Positions 27,297 to 35,613 of a stretch of DNA of 64,000 bases are shown piece by piece. Position numbers and translations under genes: made by a program. The stretch covers positions 186,001 to 250,000 of the forward strand of contig QNGA01000006.1 of assembly GCA_003298465.1 (NCBI GenBank). The letters run 5' to 3'. Source of the stretch: a halophilic archaeon (GTDB lineage: Archaea; Halobacteriota; Halobacteria; Halobacteriales; Haladaptataceae). Within the stretch, counting starts at the first letter, position 1. Each line of letters opens with the position of its first letter. The notes beneath the pieces are model-generated. The model was given only the letters and a program-made list of their open reading frames with translations. It was not told the DNA's origin and searched no databases.

Positions 27297-28073
27297 TCAC
27301 CGAAGTACGATATATGGCCCGAGGACGAGCAAGAGGATCGCGAGCACCCGGATGAGTGTTTCGGTGTCGATGGATTGGGCAATCTTCCAGCCGGCGACGA
27401 CGCCGACGAGTTCGGGAATACCGATCGCGATGGCGAGGGGCCACGAGACCGCGTCCTGGGCGAGATAGCCGGCCGTCGCGAATGCGGCGACAAACACTGA
27501 CTGGACTTGTGCGACGCCGACTGCGATCAGCATTGGGACGCCGATAGCCACCAACAGCGGGACGGCGAGGACCGGGCCACCGACGCCGAGGAGCCCACCC
27601 GAGATGCCGATGAACGCCCCGATACCGGCGACGCCGAGCGTGCCGCGGAGCGTCATCACGTCGTAGTCGCTCCCGGACGTTCCGTAGCGGGTCCGGTAGA
27701 AGACGAGGATACCGGTCAGGGAGACGAACACACCGAGCAGGACACTGAACGTCGATTCGTCGATGAGCGCGTTCAGCCGGACACCGACGAGTGCGCCTGC
27801 GAGCCCGGTGAGGCTCAACACGAGCGCCATCCGCTTGCCGTTCCGCGAATCGAGTTCGCCAGAGCGCCGATAGCTCTCGGCGCCGACGAGCCCCGTCGCG
27901 ACGAAGGTGGCGCTGGCCGTCCCGACGACGACCGCCGACGGGAGGTCGGTCAGCGCGACGAGCGCGATGGTGATGAAGATTCCACCTGGACCAACGGCGG
28001 TGATGCCGACGCCGGCGAACAGCGAGAGGACGACGAGGACGGCGAGCGTCGTCGTGGGAAGGCCAGCGATCAT
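27297..28073 (-). CDS. TauE/SafE-family membrane transporter
   Basis: A 258-residue protein with eight hydrophobic segments. The family pattern repeats in the two halves: AVGPGGIFITIALVALTDLP and GGLLGVGGPVLAVPLLVAIG. Such proteins export sulfite, sulfonates or other organic anions. The frame extends to 28124, but the ATG at 28073 avoids a 47-base overlap and starts 4 bases after the upstream gene ends. It therefore forms an operon with the Nramp-like transporter. Confidence 0.85.
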   Translation of the reverse strand: MIAGLPTTTLAVLVVLSLFAGVGITAVGPGGIFITIALVALTDLPSAVVVGTASATFVATGLVGAESYRRSGELDSRNGKRMALVLSLTGLAGALVGVRLNALIDESTFSVLLGVFVSLTGILVFYRTRYGTSGSDYDVMTLRGTLGVAGIGAFIGISGGLLGVGGPVLAVPLLVAIGVPMLIAVGVAQVQSVFVAAFATAGYLAQDAVSWPLAIAIGIPELVGVVAGWKIAQSIDTETLIRVLAILLLVLGPYIVLR

Positions 28074-28077
28074 CGCC

Positions 28078-29352
28078 TCAAATCCCGCCCGTGAAGATGG
28101 CGTTGATGACGAACTGGCCGGCACTCCACGCCGAGTAGATGGCGAGGAGGATGAGCGCGCTGTTGATGACGTTCAGCTTCCAGCCGTTCGTGTACGCGCC
28201 CATCATGTCACTGTCGTTGACCGCCCAGAACAGCAGGACGGCGGTGATGGGCAGGCCGACGACGCCGTTGTACGCCGGGAAGAGGATGATCATGTCGATG
28301 ACGCTCAGCCCGAGGTACTGATGGACGAGTGGCGAGAGGCTGCCGAGCGCGACGCCACCGACGTAGATCGCCTTGAACACGCGGGTGCTGTCGGCAACCT
28401 CACCGCCGATGGCCTCGGGGATCATGTAGGCGGGCGCCCACATGATGGGGATGATGCTGTTGAACGCGGCTGCGAGCGTGCCGACGAGGAAGACGACCAT
28501 CGCCCACTCACCAAGGACGGACGCGAGCGCTTTTCCGGGCGTGAGGAACGTCTCGAGCTGTTCGTAGCCCGCCGGCCGAAGGACCGCGGCGGCGACAATG
28601 ACGATCGGGATGGTCGTGATACCACCGACGGTGTAGCCGATCGCGAGGTCGCGACGCATCGTGAGGATGTCCGAGCGGCCGGTCCAGCCCTTCTCCTCAA
28701 CGAGTCGCGACTCGAGGAAGAAGTTCGGCCAGAGTGCGGTCGTGCCGAGGATGCTCACAGTGAGGGCCGTCGAGCTCGGCGACAGCCCGGTCGGGGTGAA
28801 GCCAGCGACGACGGCCGTGAGGTCCGGACTACTCGCACTGGCGACGACGACGTACGTGAGCAGGAGAGCGAACATCATCGAAACCATGATCTTCTCGACG
28901 GCGTCGTAACTGAGGATGCCGATCACAATGGCGAGGAGTCCCGTCAGATAGGCAAAAGGTCCCCAGCCGATCGCCTGGAGGTCGAGGAGGACGACAATAC
29001 CCTTTCCGATAGCAGCGGTGAGTTCGAGCGTCCAGGCGACACAGCCGGCTGAGAGCAGGACCATCACGACGGTCGCAAGCGTCGATCCGAGTTTCTCCCG
29101 GGCGAATGCGCCCAATGAGTCACCGTGAATACCGAGTCGGGCGCTCATGTCCTGTGCCACGAAGCCGAGGAGCACCGCACCGACGACAGCCCACAGTAGT
29201 GTGTAGCCGAACCTGACTCCGGCGGAACTCGCAATGAATACTGACCCCGACCCGAAATAGCTCGCGACCATCACGAGCGCGAGTCCATACTGTTCGAAGA
29301 ATTCCGAGAGCGAGGGGATTGATACCACATCTATCGCGTATTTGATACTCAT
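28078..29352 (-). CDS. Nramp-related transporter lacking canonical metal ligands
   Basis: A 424-residue membrane protein with eleven helices of the Nramp (LeuT-like) fold. In true Nramp metal carriers helix 1 bears DPGN and helix 6 bears MPH. Here the matching stretches read YFGSGSVFIASSAG and ALWPNFFLESRLV: the Asp, Asn, Met and His ligands are all gone. It is thus an Nramp relative with a different substrate. The ATG at 29352 is chosen, since the earlier residues are not family-like. It is the first gene of a two-gene operon with the TauE protein. Confidence 0.8.
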   Translation of the reverse strand: MSIKYAIDVVSIPSLSEFFEQYGLALVMVASYFGSGSVFIASSAGVRFGYTLLWAVVGAVLLGFVAQDMSARLGIHGDSLGAFAREKLGSTLATVVMVLLSAGCVAWTLELTAAIGKGIVVLLDLQAIGWGPFAYLTGLLAIVIGILSYDAVEKIMVSMMFALLLTYVVVASASSPDLTAVVAGFTPTGLSPSSTALTVSILGTTALWPNFFLESRLVEEKGWTGRSDILTMRRDLAIGYTVGGITTIPIVIVAAAVLRPAGYEQLETFLTPGKALASVLGEWAMVVFLVGTLAAAFNSIIPIMWAPAYMIPEAIGGEVADSTRVFKAIYVGGVALGSLSPLVHQYLGLSVIDMIILFPAYNGVVGLPITAVLLFWAVNDSDMMGAYTNGWKLNVINSALILLAIYSAWSAGQFVINAIFTGGI

Positions 29353-29534
29353 AGCTGGTCGAAAACGCCAACCGAACAATCATTGATCCAATACTCCCAC
29401 GTCGCAGCAATCGAGGCCTCACTTGGATATGTAACTGGGAAGGCAAACACGTTGTGACTCGTCGCTCCGGTGGAGTGCAGTCGAGATTGTTTAACGCTCT
29501 TCTGTAGAGTAGCGGAACCAGCCCACAGTATTAG

Positions 29535-29945
29535 TGCCTCCCGCCGAGGCAGGAACGGATGTATCCAATAATCGCCCAGCTCTCGGCGAGAGGCTTGCGG
29601 ATCTTGCTGAACTAGGTGCATAGAGTTTCGGCCGGAGCCGCTCGACACCATCGTCGAGCGGCGACTCAAGGCGATTTGGACCGCTCGCTCCTGTCCGAAT
29701 TGCGGCAAGGACAGTCTTCAGGCACTCGACGACCCCACACGAATCTGGTGTGGTCGCTGTGACTGGAAAACTACGTACACGTGGGGAACACCGTTCTACG
29801 ATTCGGAACTCGCCCCGGCGGACGACCTGCTGTCCGTGATGGCTGACAAAGCCTTCCACAACTGGGTCACGAAATACGAGTTCTACGCACTCGGTGTCGA
29901 GCCACTCATCTTACAGCGTGGATCGAAGCCACTCACGGTGGGTCC
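29535..29945 (+). mobile_element. Chimeric transposase remnant (zinc-ribbon part joined to IS5 part)
   Basis: The plus strand first reads the N-terminal zinc ribbon of an IS1595-like transposase (SCPNCGKDSLQALDDPTRIW, then CGRCDWKTTYTWGTPFYDSE). At about 29815 it switches to DDLLSVMADKAFHNWVTKYE, almost identical to the IS5 element at 26800. Two different insertion elements have been fused by deletion. Neither has its full catalytic domain. Confidence 0.6.
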
Positions 29946-29964
29946 GTGCGTTAGATTGGAATCG

Positions 29965-30307
29965 GCGACAGCTGACAGAAAAATCGCTTAAATATCTCGA
30001 GGCGCTTCCAGAAACGATTTGTACGACAATCGAAGATATAGAGGTTTTCATGACTCATGGAACGCCGAGATCGCCTATTACAGGGTATCTCCACGAAGAC
30101 GATGTAACTCAGGATTTTCTCGACTTTTCCTTTGAGACCTCTCCAGACCAGTATGCCGCCGTTCGTGATGGTGTTGTTCTGGTTGGCGATGAAGCGACCG
30201 TTGACGCCTATCGCGAGCATATCACGGACGAGTACGAAGCGACGGCTGACGATCGACAGCGAGAACGAGAGGAGTTCATTGACCGTCTCGCCAGCGGGGA
30301 CGTGTAG
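29965..30307 (+). pseudogene. Phosphoesterase fragment fused to MntA-like antitoxin tail
   Basis: The frame first reads YLEALPETICTTIEDIEVFM and HGTPRSPITGYLHE, part of a YfcE-like metallophosphoesterase. From about residue 85 it becomes VRDGVVLVGDEATVDAYREH and EEFIDRLASGDV, the C-terminal end of an MNT nucleotidyltransferase (MntA antitoxin). The nucleotidyltransferase catalytic GSxxxG...DxD part is missing. It is an accidental fusion left by deletion. Its stop codon abuts the HepT start. Confidence 0.5.
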
Positions 30308-30580
30308 ATGGTTGATGAGGAGATTTTCGTCGATAAACTCCAGTACATCAACCAGTACACTGACGAGCTGAAGCAGATGCGAGGCCAGTCTCAAGAACAG
30401 TATCTTGATGATATCGTGCGGCAGCGAGCGGTTGAGCGCACGCTCATGAATCTCGTGCAGGCGTGTATCGACCTCGCGCAGCACGTTCGTGCAGCGGAAG
30501 ATCTCTCACCGGATGGGACGGCGAAACAGGAGATTCAGACGGTCGAACGCCCACTTGTGGCCCACGACTTTTATTTTTGA
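30308..30580 (+). CDS. HepT (HEPN) toxin, C-terminally truncated
   Basis: A 90-residue protein that starts as HepT/DUF86: VDKLQYINQYTDELKQMRGQ, RQRAVERTLMNLVQACIDLA. Full HepT toxins have about 135-145 residues and end with the Rx4-6H RNase motif. Here the sequence breaks off after LSPDG and ends with an unrelated tail, so the RNase motif is lost. The ATG directly follows the stop of the MntA-like remnant, the usual order of HepT-MntA modules. It is almost certainly inactive. Confidence 0.6.
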   Translation: MVDEEIFVDKLQYINQYTDELKQMRGQSQEQYLDDIVRQRAVERTLMNLVQACIDLAQHVRAAEDLSPDGTAKQEIQTVERPLVAHDFYF

Positions 30581-30681
30581 GTGGTTGTTGGCCGGGATAA
30601 TGGGGTTGCATTGTAGTTAGGAGACGATTTCAGGGAGAGTGAGGTGGTGTTGGGATGCATCTGCTCCCCCATACCGCAACC

Positions 30682-30690
30682 TATTTAAAT
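30682..30690 (+). promoter_or_regulatory. TATA box of the Tat-exported protein gene
   Basis: CTATTTAAATTG lies 25-33 bases before the ATG at 30715, leaderless spacing. It decides that start over the ATG at 30655. Confidence 0.6.
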
Positions 30691-30714
30691 TGTAGATGTT
30701 CATTGAAATCCGGC

Positions 30715-32544
30715 ATGGCACGCGAGATGGAGAACAATGAGTCGTTACTCAATCGACGCTCGTATCTAAAGACGGCGGGAGCAATTGCTACGGCTGCTGG
30801 GTCAGCAGGATTCGCTGCCGGTTCATTCACAGACTCACAAACAAACAGTGAACAGAAGTCTGCGGTGGCAGATGGAACGCCACTTGAGAAGATGACGTGG
30901 GAAATTGATCGGACGTGGCGTGATGTCCTCCCTAAGGAGTTTGGACTGGAGGAAACGCCAGCAGTACCATTGTACCGGTGGTCGATGGCCGCCCAGCCAT
31001 TCAGGAGCGCGGAAGAAGGGGCAGGCAACATGATCGAAAAACACCAGCTCAAGAGGACCGGTATCGAGCAAACTATCGAGGCGGGGACGATGACGGTCTC
31101 GAAGAGTTCAGGAAACTTCGGAGCAATGGGCTATGAGCCCCGATGCCACCCCGTTGCGCCGTTTTTCAGCGGAATGCTTCGCGTTGAGGAGTCCAGCGGG
31201 ACTCCTGGAACACAAGGTAGCGTATCGAACGCTGGAATTGGGCTGATTCAAGACGATAACAACTATCTCTGGATTGGAAGTAATGTGGCTGACAACAAAC
31301 TTCAATTATTCGAGAAATTAACTGATGAGACTGGCACAACTCATACAAACACAGTAGCGTTCGACACTGATTATTCTCTACCGTCAGCTCCATTTGATCT
31401 GTACGTTATCTTCCAGGGCGATCATATCTCCTGTTTAGTACGTGAAGGGAATGGCGAAAAAGACTGGAAATACTATGGAGACGCCCGCATTGGGTATGCC
31501 GGGACGACCAAGCCGGTGTGCGACTTCTTCGATAAACCGACGTGGGAGAGTTTCAATCCATACATCCACACAGCGTGCAGCGGCGGTGAAAGTGTAACAC
31601 TCAGCGATTTTGAGCTGTTCCACTCATACCAAATCGGTGTTCGGGGTCCCGTCCCTGTCACTCACAAGAACGGAGCGCCACTCATCAAGGACGAAAAGCT
31701 CTACTGTGCGCTCACACCAGGGGCGGTAAACCATCGCGGCTACCAAACGATCGCAACCATCGATCTCGAGACATTCCAAATCGAAATGGAGGCTGTTCTC
31801 TTCGCGGAAGCCAAGACTGACTACATTTCGAACTATGTCGCATCACACGTTATCTACGACGATACGAACGACGAATTTACGATTATGTGGAGTGGCTTCG
31901 GAAATGGCCCGAACGACCCAAAACAGGATGACGGGTTTCAGCGGATATGGGTAACGCACACTGAAGAAAACATCCTCAACGGTACACATTACTTGGAAGC
32001 GGTTGACTCAAACTTGCCGCGGAGCAACACTGTCGGGAACGGAGGCTACCACGATTTCAACGGTATCTATGACGAGAATGCCGAGAAATGGCGTGCAGTC
32101 TATAACTCTGGTGGGATAGATGAGGTGTCGATCGCCGAGACAACTGACGAATCATTAACGAGTGGGTGGACGGTACTTGATTCGTACCGGGATTCGGCGA
32201 ATCAGATTGAGGGGGGTCGGATTGTCAAGGTCAACGGCGAATACAAGGTACTATACGCTGATCCCTCGATGGCAGGCCAGATGGTGAGTTGTGAGTATCC
32301 GACGGTCTCGACAAATCGGACTGGTTTTGATTTGGAGATAAACACCAATGATGAGGCTCCGCATCCGTCGGTTGTTCCCGTTCCGTATAATGGCGGGACG
32401 AAGTACAAACTAATCACGATGGACGAAACGAAGATCTACGACAAGGCGGAAACATCGCACGGAGCATTGTGGATGTACGAGGCCAAGACGCAAGCTGACG
32501 GATACGAGTTCCCAAAGTGGACAACAACGGCGTTTGAGAATTAA
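30715..32544 (+). CDS. Tat-exported protein with a probable beta-propeller (glycosidase-like)
   Basis: A 609-residue secreted protein. The start MAREMENNESLLNRRSYLKT carries the twin arginine, followed by an Ala/Gly-rich hydrophobic stretch cut near residue 45: a Tat signal. Residues 130-300 look like a jelly-roll or concanavalin-like module (DNNYLWIGSNVADNKLQLFE). Residues 320-600 are beta-rich with repeated blade-like strands (VPVTHKNGAPLIKDEKLYCA, GGRIVKVNGEYKVLYAD), like five-bladed glycosidase folds. The polysaccharide-degrading role is inference only. It is a lone gene. Confidence 0.65.
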   Translation: MAREMENNESLLNRRSYLKTAGAIATAAGSAGFAAGSFTDSQTNSEQKSAVADGTPLEKMTWEIDRTWRDVLPKEFGLEETPAVPLYRWSMAAQPFRSAEEGAGNMIEKHQLKRTGIEQTIEAGTMTVSKSSGNFGAMGYEPRCHPVAPFFSGMLRVEESSGTPGTQGSVSNAGIGLIQDDNNYLWIGSNVADNKLQLFEKLTDETGTTHTNTVAFDTDYSLPSAPFDLYVIFQGDHISCLVREGNGEKDWKYYGDARIGYAGTTKPVCDFFDKPTWESFNPYIHTACSGGESVTLSDFELFHSYQIGVRGPVPVTHKNGAPLIKDEKLYCALTPGAVNHRGYQTIATIDLETFQIEMEAVLFAEAKTDYISNYVASHVIYDDTNDEFTIMWSGFGNGPNDPKQDDGFQRIWVTHTEENILNGTHYLEAVDSNLPRSNTVGNGGYHDFNGIYDENAEKWRAVYNSGGIDEVSIAETTDESLTSGWTVLDSYRDSANQIEGGRIVKVNGEYKVLYADPSMAGQMVSCEYPTVSTNRTGFDLEINTNDEAPHPSVVPVPYNGGTKYKLITMDETKIYDKAETSHGALWMYEAKTQADGYEFPKWTTTAFEN

Positions 32545-32677
32545 CGGCGAGTCACCAACCCCCCTCCTACTTCGCTCACCCTGACGAGTTCGCTCGTTGA
32601 GGGTGGAGCTTGTCGGTGGACTCTGCCTCCGTAGTGGAGTACGAGACAAATCCTCGATTCGGCGTCACAGTCTCCAA

Positions 32678-33130
32678 TTATTCTTCATCGAGCTGGACAG
32701 CCAGGACGGGCGTTTCCGCTGTTCGGATGACCTTTTCAGCAACGCTTCCAAGGAGTTGCCGGTTAAGACCGGACCGGCCATGAGTGCCAATGACGATGAG
32801 GTCAATCTCGTGCTCGGTTGCATATGACTGAATCTCTTCGTGGGGTTGCCCAAATTCGACGAGTTCGGTCGTGGTTGGCACGCCGGCGTCGGCCGCCTGT
32901 GATGCAACCTCCTCGACAAGCGCTTGTCCCTGTTCATCAAGTTGTTCTTGAATTACCTCCGTAGTCATACCGTCTGCGGCTGGTGCGGCAGTAAGATCGA
33001 CTGCTGACTGGTCGACAACATGGAGCACATGCAGTTCTGCATCGTACGTTGTCGCATGTGTGACTGCCTGCTCAACTGCAGTTTTTGTCCCCTCACTGCC
33101 GTCGGTCGGAACGAGGATTCGGTCATACAT
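32678..33130 (-). CDS. Universal stress protein (UspA family)
   Basis: A 150-residue ATP-binding Usp protein: MYDRILVPTDGSEGTKTAVE at the start and the nucleotide motif GTHGRSGLNRQLLGSVAEKV near the end. The ATG at 33130 is chosen over 33148 because the family starts MYDRILV. Such proteins are common helper or stress proteins in haloarchaea. No operon partner. Confidence 0.88.
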   Translation of the reverse strand: MYDRILVPTDGSEGTKTAVEQAVTHATTYDAELHVLHVVDQSAVDLTAAPAADGMTTEVIQEQLDEQGQALVEEVASQAADAGVPTTTELVEFGQPHEEIQSYATEHEIDLIVIGTHGRSGLNRQLLGSVAEKVIRTAETPVLAVQLDEE

Positions 33131-33226
33131 TGTGTCTTGTATTCGCACCCACGCAGAAAATATCTGCTGGGCGACGCATAGAAGAACACGGTCGCAATGT
33201 ACGCTGGACAGCGACCAACGGGCTGC

Positions 33227-33502
33227 TTACCGGGAGTCAAGTGGTGTGGACTGGATGTCACCGTCACTCGTTATCGTCACTCGGTAGCCACTGTATGCAA
33301 ACTCCACTTGGCCGTCTGTTCGCGACGTTCCATCGAGCTGTGGGGCGAACAAATTCTCAAGCGCCTCTGGATCGATCACTTCATAGAGCGGATCGAGCGT
33401 CGTGGGTTCGACGTCTTTCTGGGCGGCGATATGGGTGATAATTGCTGCTGCAAGGGAGTCGTCTGTGTATTGGAGCTGCGCTGGCTGTGGCTGTGAATGC
33501 AT
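33227..33502 (-). CDS. HalOD1 output-domain protein
   Basis: A 91-residue single-domain protein of the haloarchaeal HalOD1 family. It reads DDSLAAAIITHIAAQKDVEP, LYEVIDPEALENLF and a final strand pair YSGYRVTITSDGDI. HalOD1 is an output domain of haloarchaeal signalling, often alone or joined to sensory domains. It resembles the N-terminal part of the protein at 47603. Confidence 0.8.
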   Translation of the reverse strand: MHSQPQPAQLQYTDDSLAAAIITHIAAQKDVEPTTLDPLYEVIDPEALENLFAPQLDGTSRTDGQVEFAYSGYRVTITSDGDIQSTPLDSR

Positions 33503-33873
33503 TACGGTGTGAGAACTCTTCTATGACACCCGCAACGGGAACGGAACTACTTCTCAAATATATCGTTAACACTAGATCGTCCCTTGACTGTTGCATCCGC
33601 TCCGCCCGGGAAACGTCATCCGACTGCTCCAGAGCAAGAACTTGGGGCTCAACCGTGAGGTCGCCCTCGTCAATTCCCACGCTCCAAGAATCCGCCTGTG
33701 ATTGATTTCCGGGCATAACCAAACTCCGTTGATGGTGTTCCGATACGTCCTGCTTCATTCCCTCGTTGAGGAGAACGGCCATCGGACTACACCGGAGTTC
33801 GCTCCCAGGGTAAAACGACCGCCACGAATGGTTGCCGGAGAGCCACGTAGGTCGAGACGGGGTGACGATTGCG
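33503..33873. other. Gene-free stretch
   Basis: About 370 bases between the HalOD1 gene and the cytochrome bd fragment. A minus-strand frame (33381-33923) is open but has no recognisable content and crosses both neighbours. The left end should hold the HalOD1 promoter. Confidence 0.4.
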
Positions 33874-34137
33874 ATGGTTGATCCCGTCGTTGCGAGTCGA
33901 CTCCAGTTCGCGATCACCACCATCGTCCATATAATCTTCCCCGTGATGAGTATGGGCCTCGCTCCCTTCCTTATCTACTTCACATGGACGGAAATCCGGA
34001 CGACGCAACCAATCTACGAGCAACTTCGTCGATTCTGGACGAAAATTTTCGCGGTGAGCTTCGTCGTCGGCACGGTAACCGGACTTGTCCTTGAGTTCGA
34101 GTTCGGAACGAATTTCGCTGCATTCTCGACGACCGCC
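33874..34137 (+). pseudogene. cydA: Cytochrome bd oxidase subunit I, N-terminal fragment
   Basis: The first 85-90 codons of CydA: VVASRLQFAITTIVHIIFPV with the haem-ligand His, LIYFTWTEIRTTQPIYEQLR, and FVVGTVTGLVLEFEFGTNFA. Full CydA has about 450 residues. After FSTTAGK the sequence turns into unrelated codons and a stop at 34224. No subunit II gene is present. It is a dead remnant. Confidence 0.65.
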
Positions 34138-34286
34138 GGGAAAGCCTGGCGCGAACGCGACGAGACTGGTCACCACGAGTTGTGGTCTCATCTACTTCAG
34201 GCTCGATTTAACAGTGCTAGATAGTCCTAAGAGACTCACTACTGGTACTCTTCGTGCAGGGGAAAGCCCCGCTGTTTCCGGAGGTA

Positions 34287-34787
34287 TTACAGAGCAATAT
34301 GCCCGATACTGAGGAGAAACAACACAATTCCACAGATGACCAGACTACGCTGTATCAGCAGCTCTCTTGACTGTGTTTCGGCTTGAAGCTCATGGTAATT
34401 TCCATTCGGTGTGTCGACATATGGGTCGAGTTGTGATGCCTTCTCTGTGCGAGTGACAAACACACGATCCTTGTCGAAATTGATTATACCGTATTCTTCG
34501 AGGCTATCTAAATGCACTTGATACAAAGATATGTACACTTTCCGACGGTCATTTGACAGTAATTTATCCGTCGTTGTGTTATGCTCCCACGCAGCGACCT
34601 GGTCAGCTAGCTCGCCAAGCGAGACTTCCTGATTGAGTTCCTGGAGGTAGGCGAGGACAAAACGACGTCGACTTGACTGTAATAAGTGAAAAAGATCATC
34701 TTTTCTGATCGACTCCTCAATATCGTTTGGTGCTGCTTCTGAATCCGACTTTGGAACTCCAGCATCAGTTCCTAAGTCTACACTCAT
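34287..34787 (-). CDS. DUF7344 HTH protein with C-terminal membrane anchor
   Basis: A 166-residue protein. Residues 30-125 form the haloarchaeal DUF7344 winged helix: LLQSSRRRFVLAYLQELNQE, VSLGELADQVAAWE, YQVHLDSLEEYGIINFDKD. Residues 145-166 are one hydrophobic helix, so the regulator may sit at the membrane. A related shorter protein without the anchor is at 46900. DUF7344 genes often lie near HalOD1 and similar signalling genes, as here. Confidence 0.78.
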   Translation of the reverse strand: MSVDLGTDAGVPKSDSEAAPNDIEESIRKDDLFHLLQSSRRRFVLAYLQELNQEVSLGELADQVAAWEHNTTTDKLLSNDRRKVYISLYQVHLDSLEEYGIINFDKDRVFVTRTEKASQLDPYVDTPNGNYHELQAETQSRELLIQRSLVICGIVLFLLSIGHIAL

Positions 34788-34979
34788 TCTTTTTACCCTC
34801 TATCACTATGTAGTTTAATATCTTTTTCACATCCATTATAGCTCTACAATTCCTTGTTTTACTCCATTCCTAATTATTATCCAGCGCTTATCACTAGTAA
34901 TCAACCATTATCATAGACTGTTTGCAAAAATCCGATACCCGAAATACGGTCGAAGTCGAGGAAATTGGTATAGGGGGAA

Positions 34980-35108
34980 GTCGATCCCCTCGACTCTGAG
35001 ACCGACCAAGGCGACCACGTCGTAGTCGAAAACACCAAAGTCAAACCAAACGTGGCATTCGGCGAGGTTGTCGAACAGACCGTCGAAGAACAAGCAGTTG
35101 CCGGATAA
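34980..35108 (+). pseudogene. Short coding remnant with duplicated tail
   Basis: 42 codons read DPLDSETDQGDHVVVENTKV, KPNVAFGEVVEQTVEEQAVA and end at TAA 35106. A second copy of the tail follows at 35151-35176 (TCGAAGAACAAGTAGTTGCC). I do not recognise the family. It lacks a start codon and is a 3' fragment. Confidence 0.35.
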
Positions 35109-35334
35109 ACTTGAGGATCGAGTGCTTGAGCCACGCTCGATTTGAGTCGAAGAACAAGTAGTTGCCGGATAGACTTTCTCGTTCTACTCGCTCGCTTGTG
35201 CCCACTCGGTGAGCCGGAGCTCGCCGTCGACTTTGTAGGGATGTCCGGGATGAGTACATCCTCTAGCCGTTTTTGGCTCGGTTCGCTGATAGCTCTGGGA
35301 AATGCTTAACCATTCTAGTTCCTAATCCGTGACT

Positions 35335-35613
35335 ATGCATAAAGATGAACTCCTGGAGTTTCACGAGCAGATGGTTACCATCATGGAGTACTTCCGCGAC
35401 TCCGAGGATGTGCCGGCGGGCACGTTCGACGCCTACGACCAACTCGACGTCGACCCCTCCTACGTCCACAAGCCCAAGAACGAACACAAACATGCCGTGT
35501 TCGTGCTCGGCAACGCCCTTGCGACCGTGATGAGCGAAGACGAATTCAGCGAGGCGGGTCGCATCGGCAAGCGAATGAAGGAACTCGCGGACGACGCCGA
35601 ACAGAAAGTCTAA
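35335..35613 (+). CDS. UPF0058 family protein
   Basis: A 92-residue protein of the archaeal UPF0058 family: ELLEFHEQMVTIMEYFRDSE, AYDQLDVDPSYVHKPKNEHK, HAVFVLGNALATVMSEDEFS. These metal-associated helical proteins are widespread in haloarchaea, with unknown function. The codon use is GC-rich, more like a chromosomal gene than its neighbours. A GTG six bases upstream is less likely as the start. Confidence 0.88.
   Translation: MHKDELLEFHEQMVTIMEYFRDSEDVPAGTFDAYDQLDVDPSYVHKPKNEHKHAVFVLGNALATVMSEDEFSEAGRIGKRMKELADDAEQKV

Noticed and set aside
27907..29052. Plus-strand frame of 381 residues rich in Asp, Arg and Glu
   Set aside because: Antisense to the TauE and Nramp-like genes, which have clear membrane topology. 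Composition shows it is a shadow.
33381..33923. Minus-strand frame of 180 residues
   Set aside because: It overlaps the HalOD1 gene and the cytochrome bd fragment in other frames and has no recognisable content.
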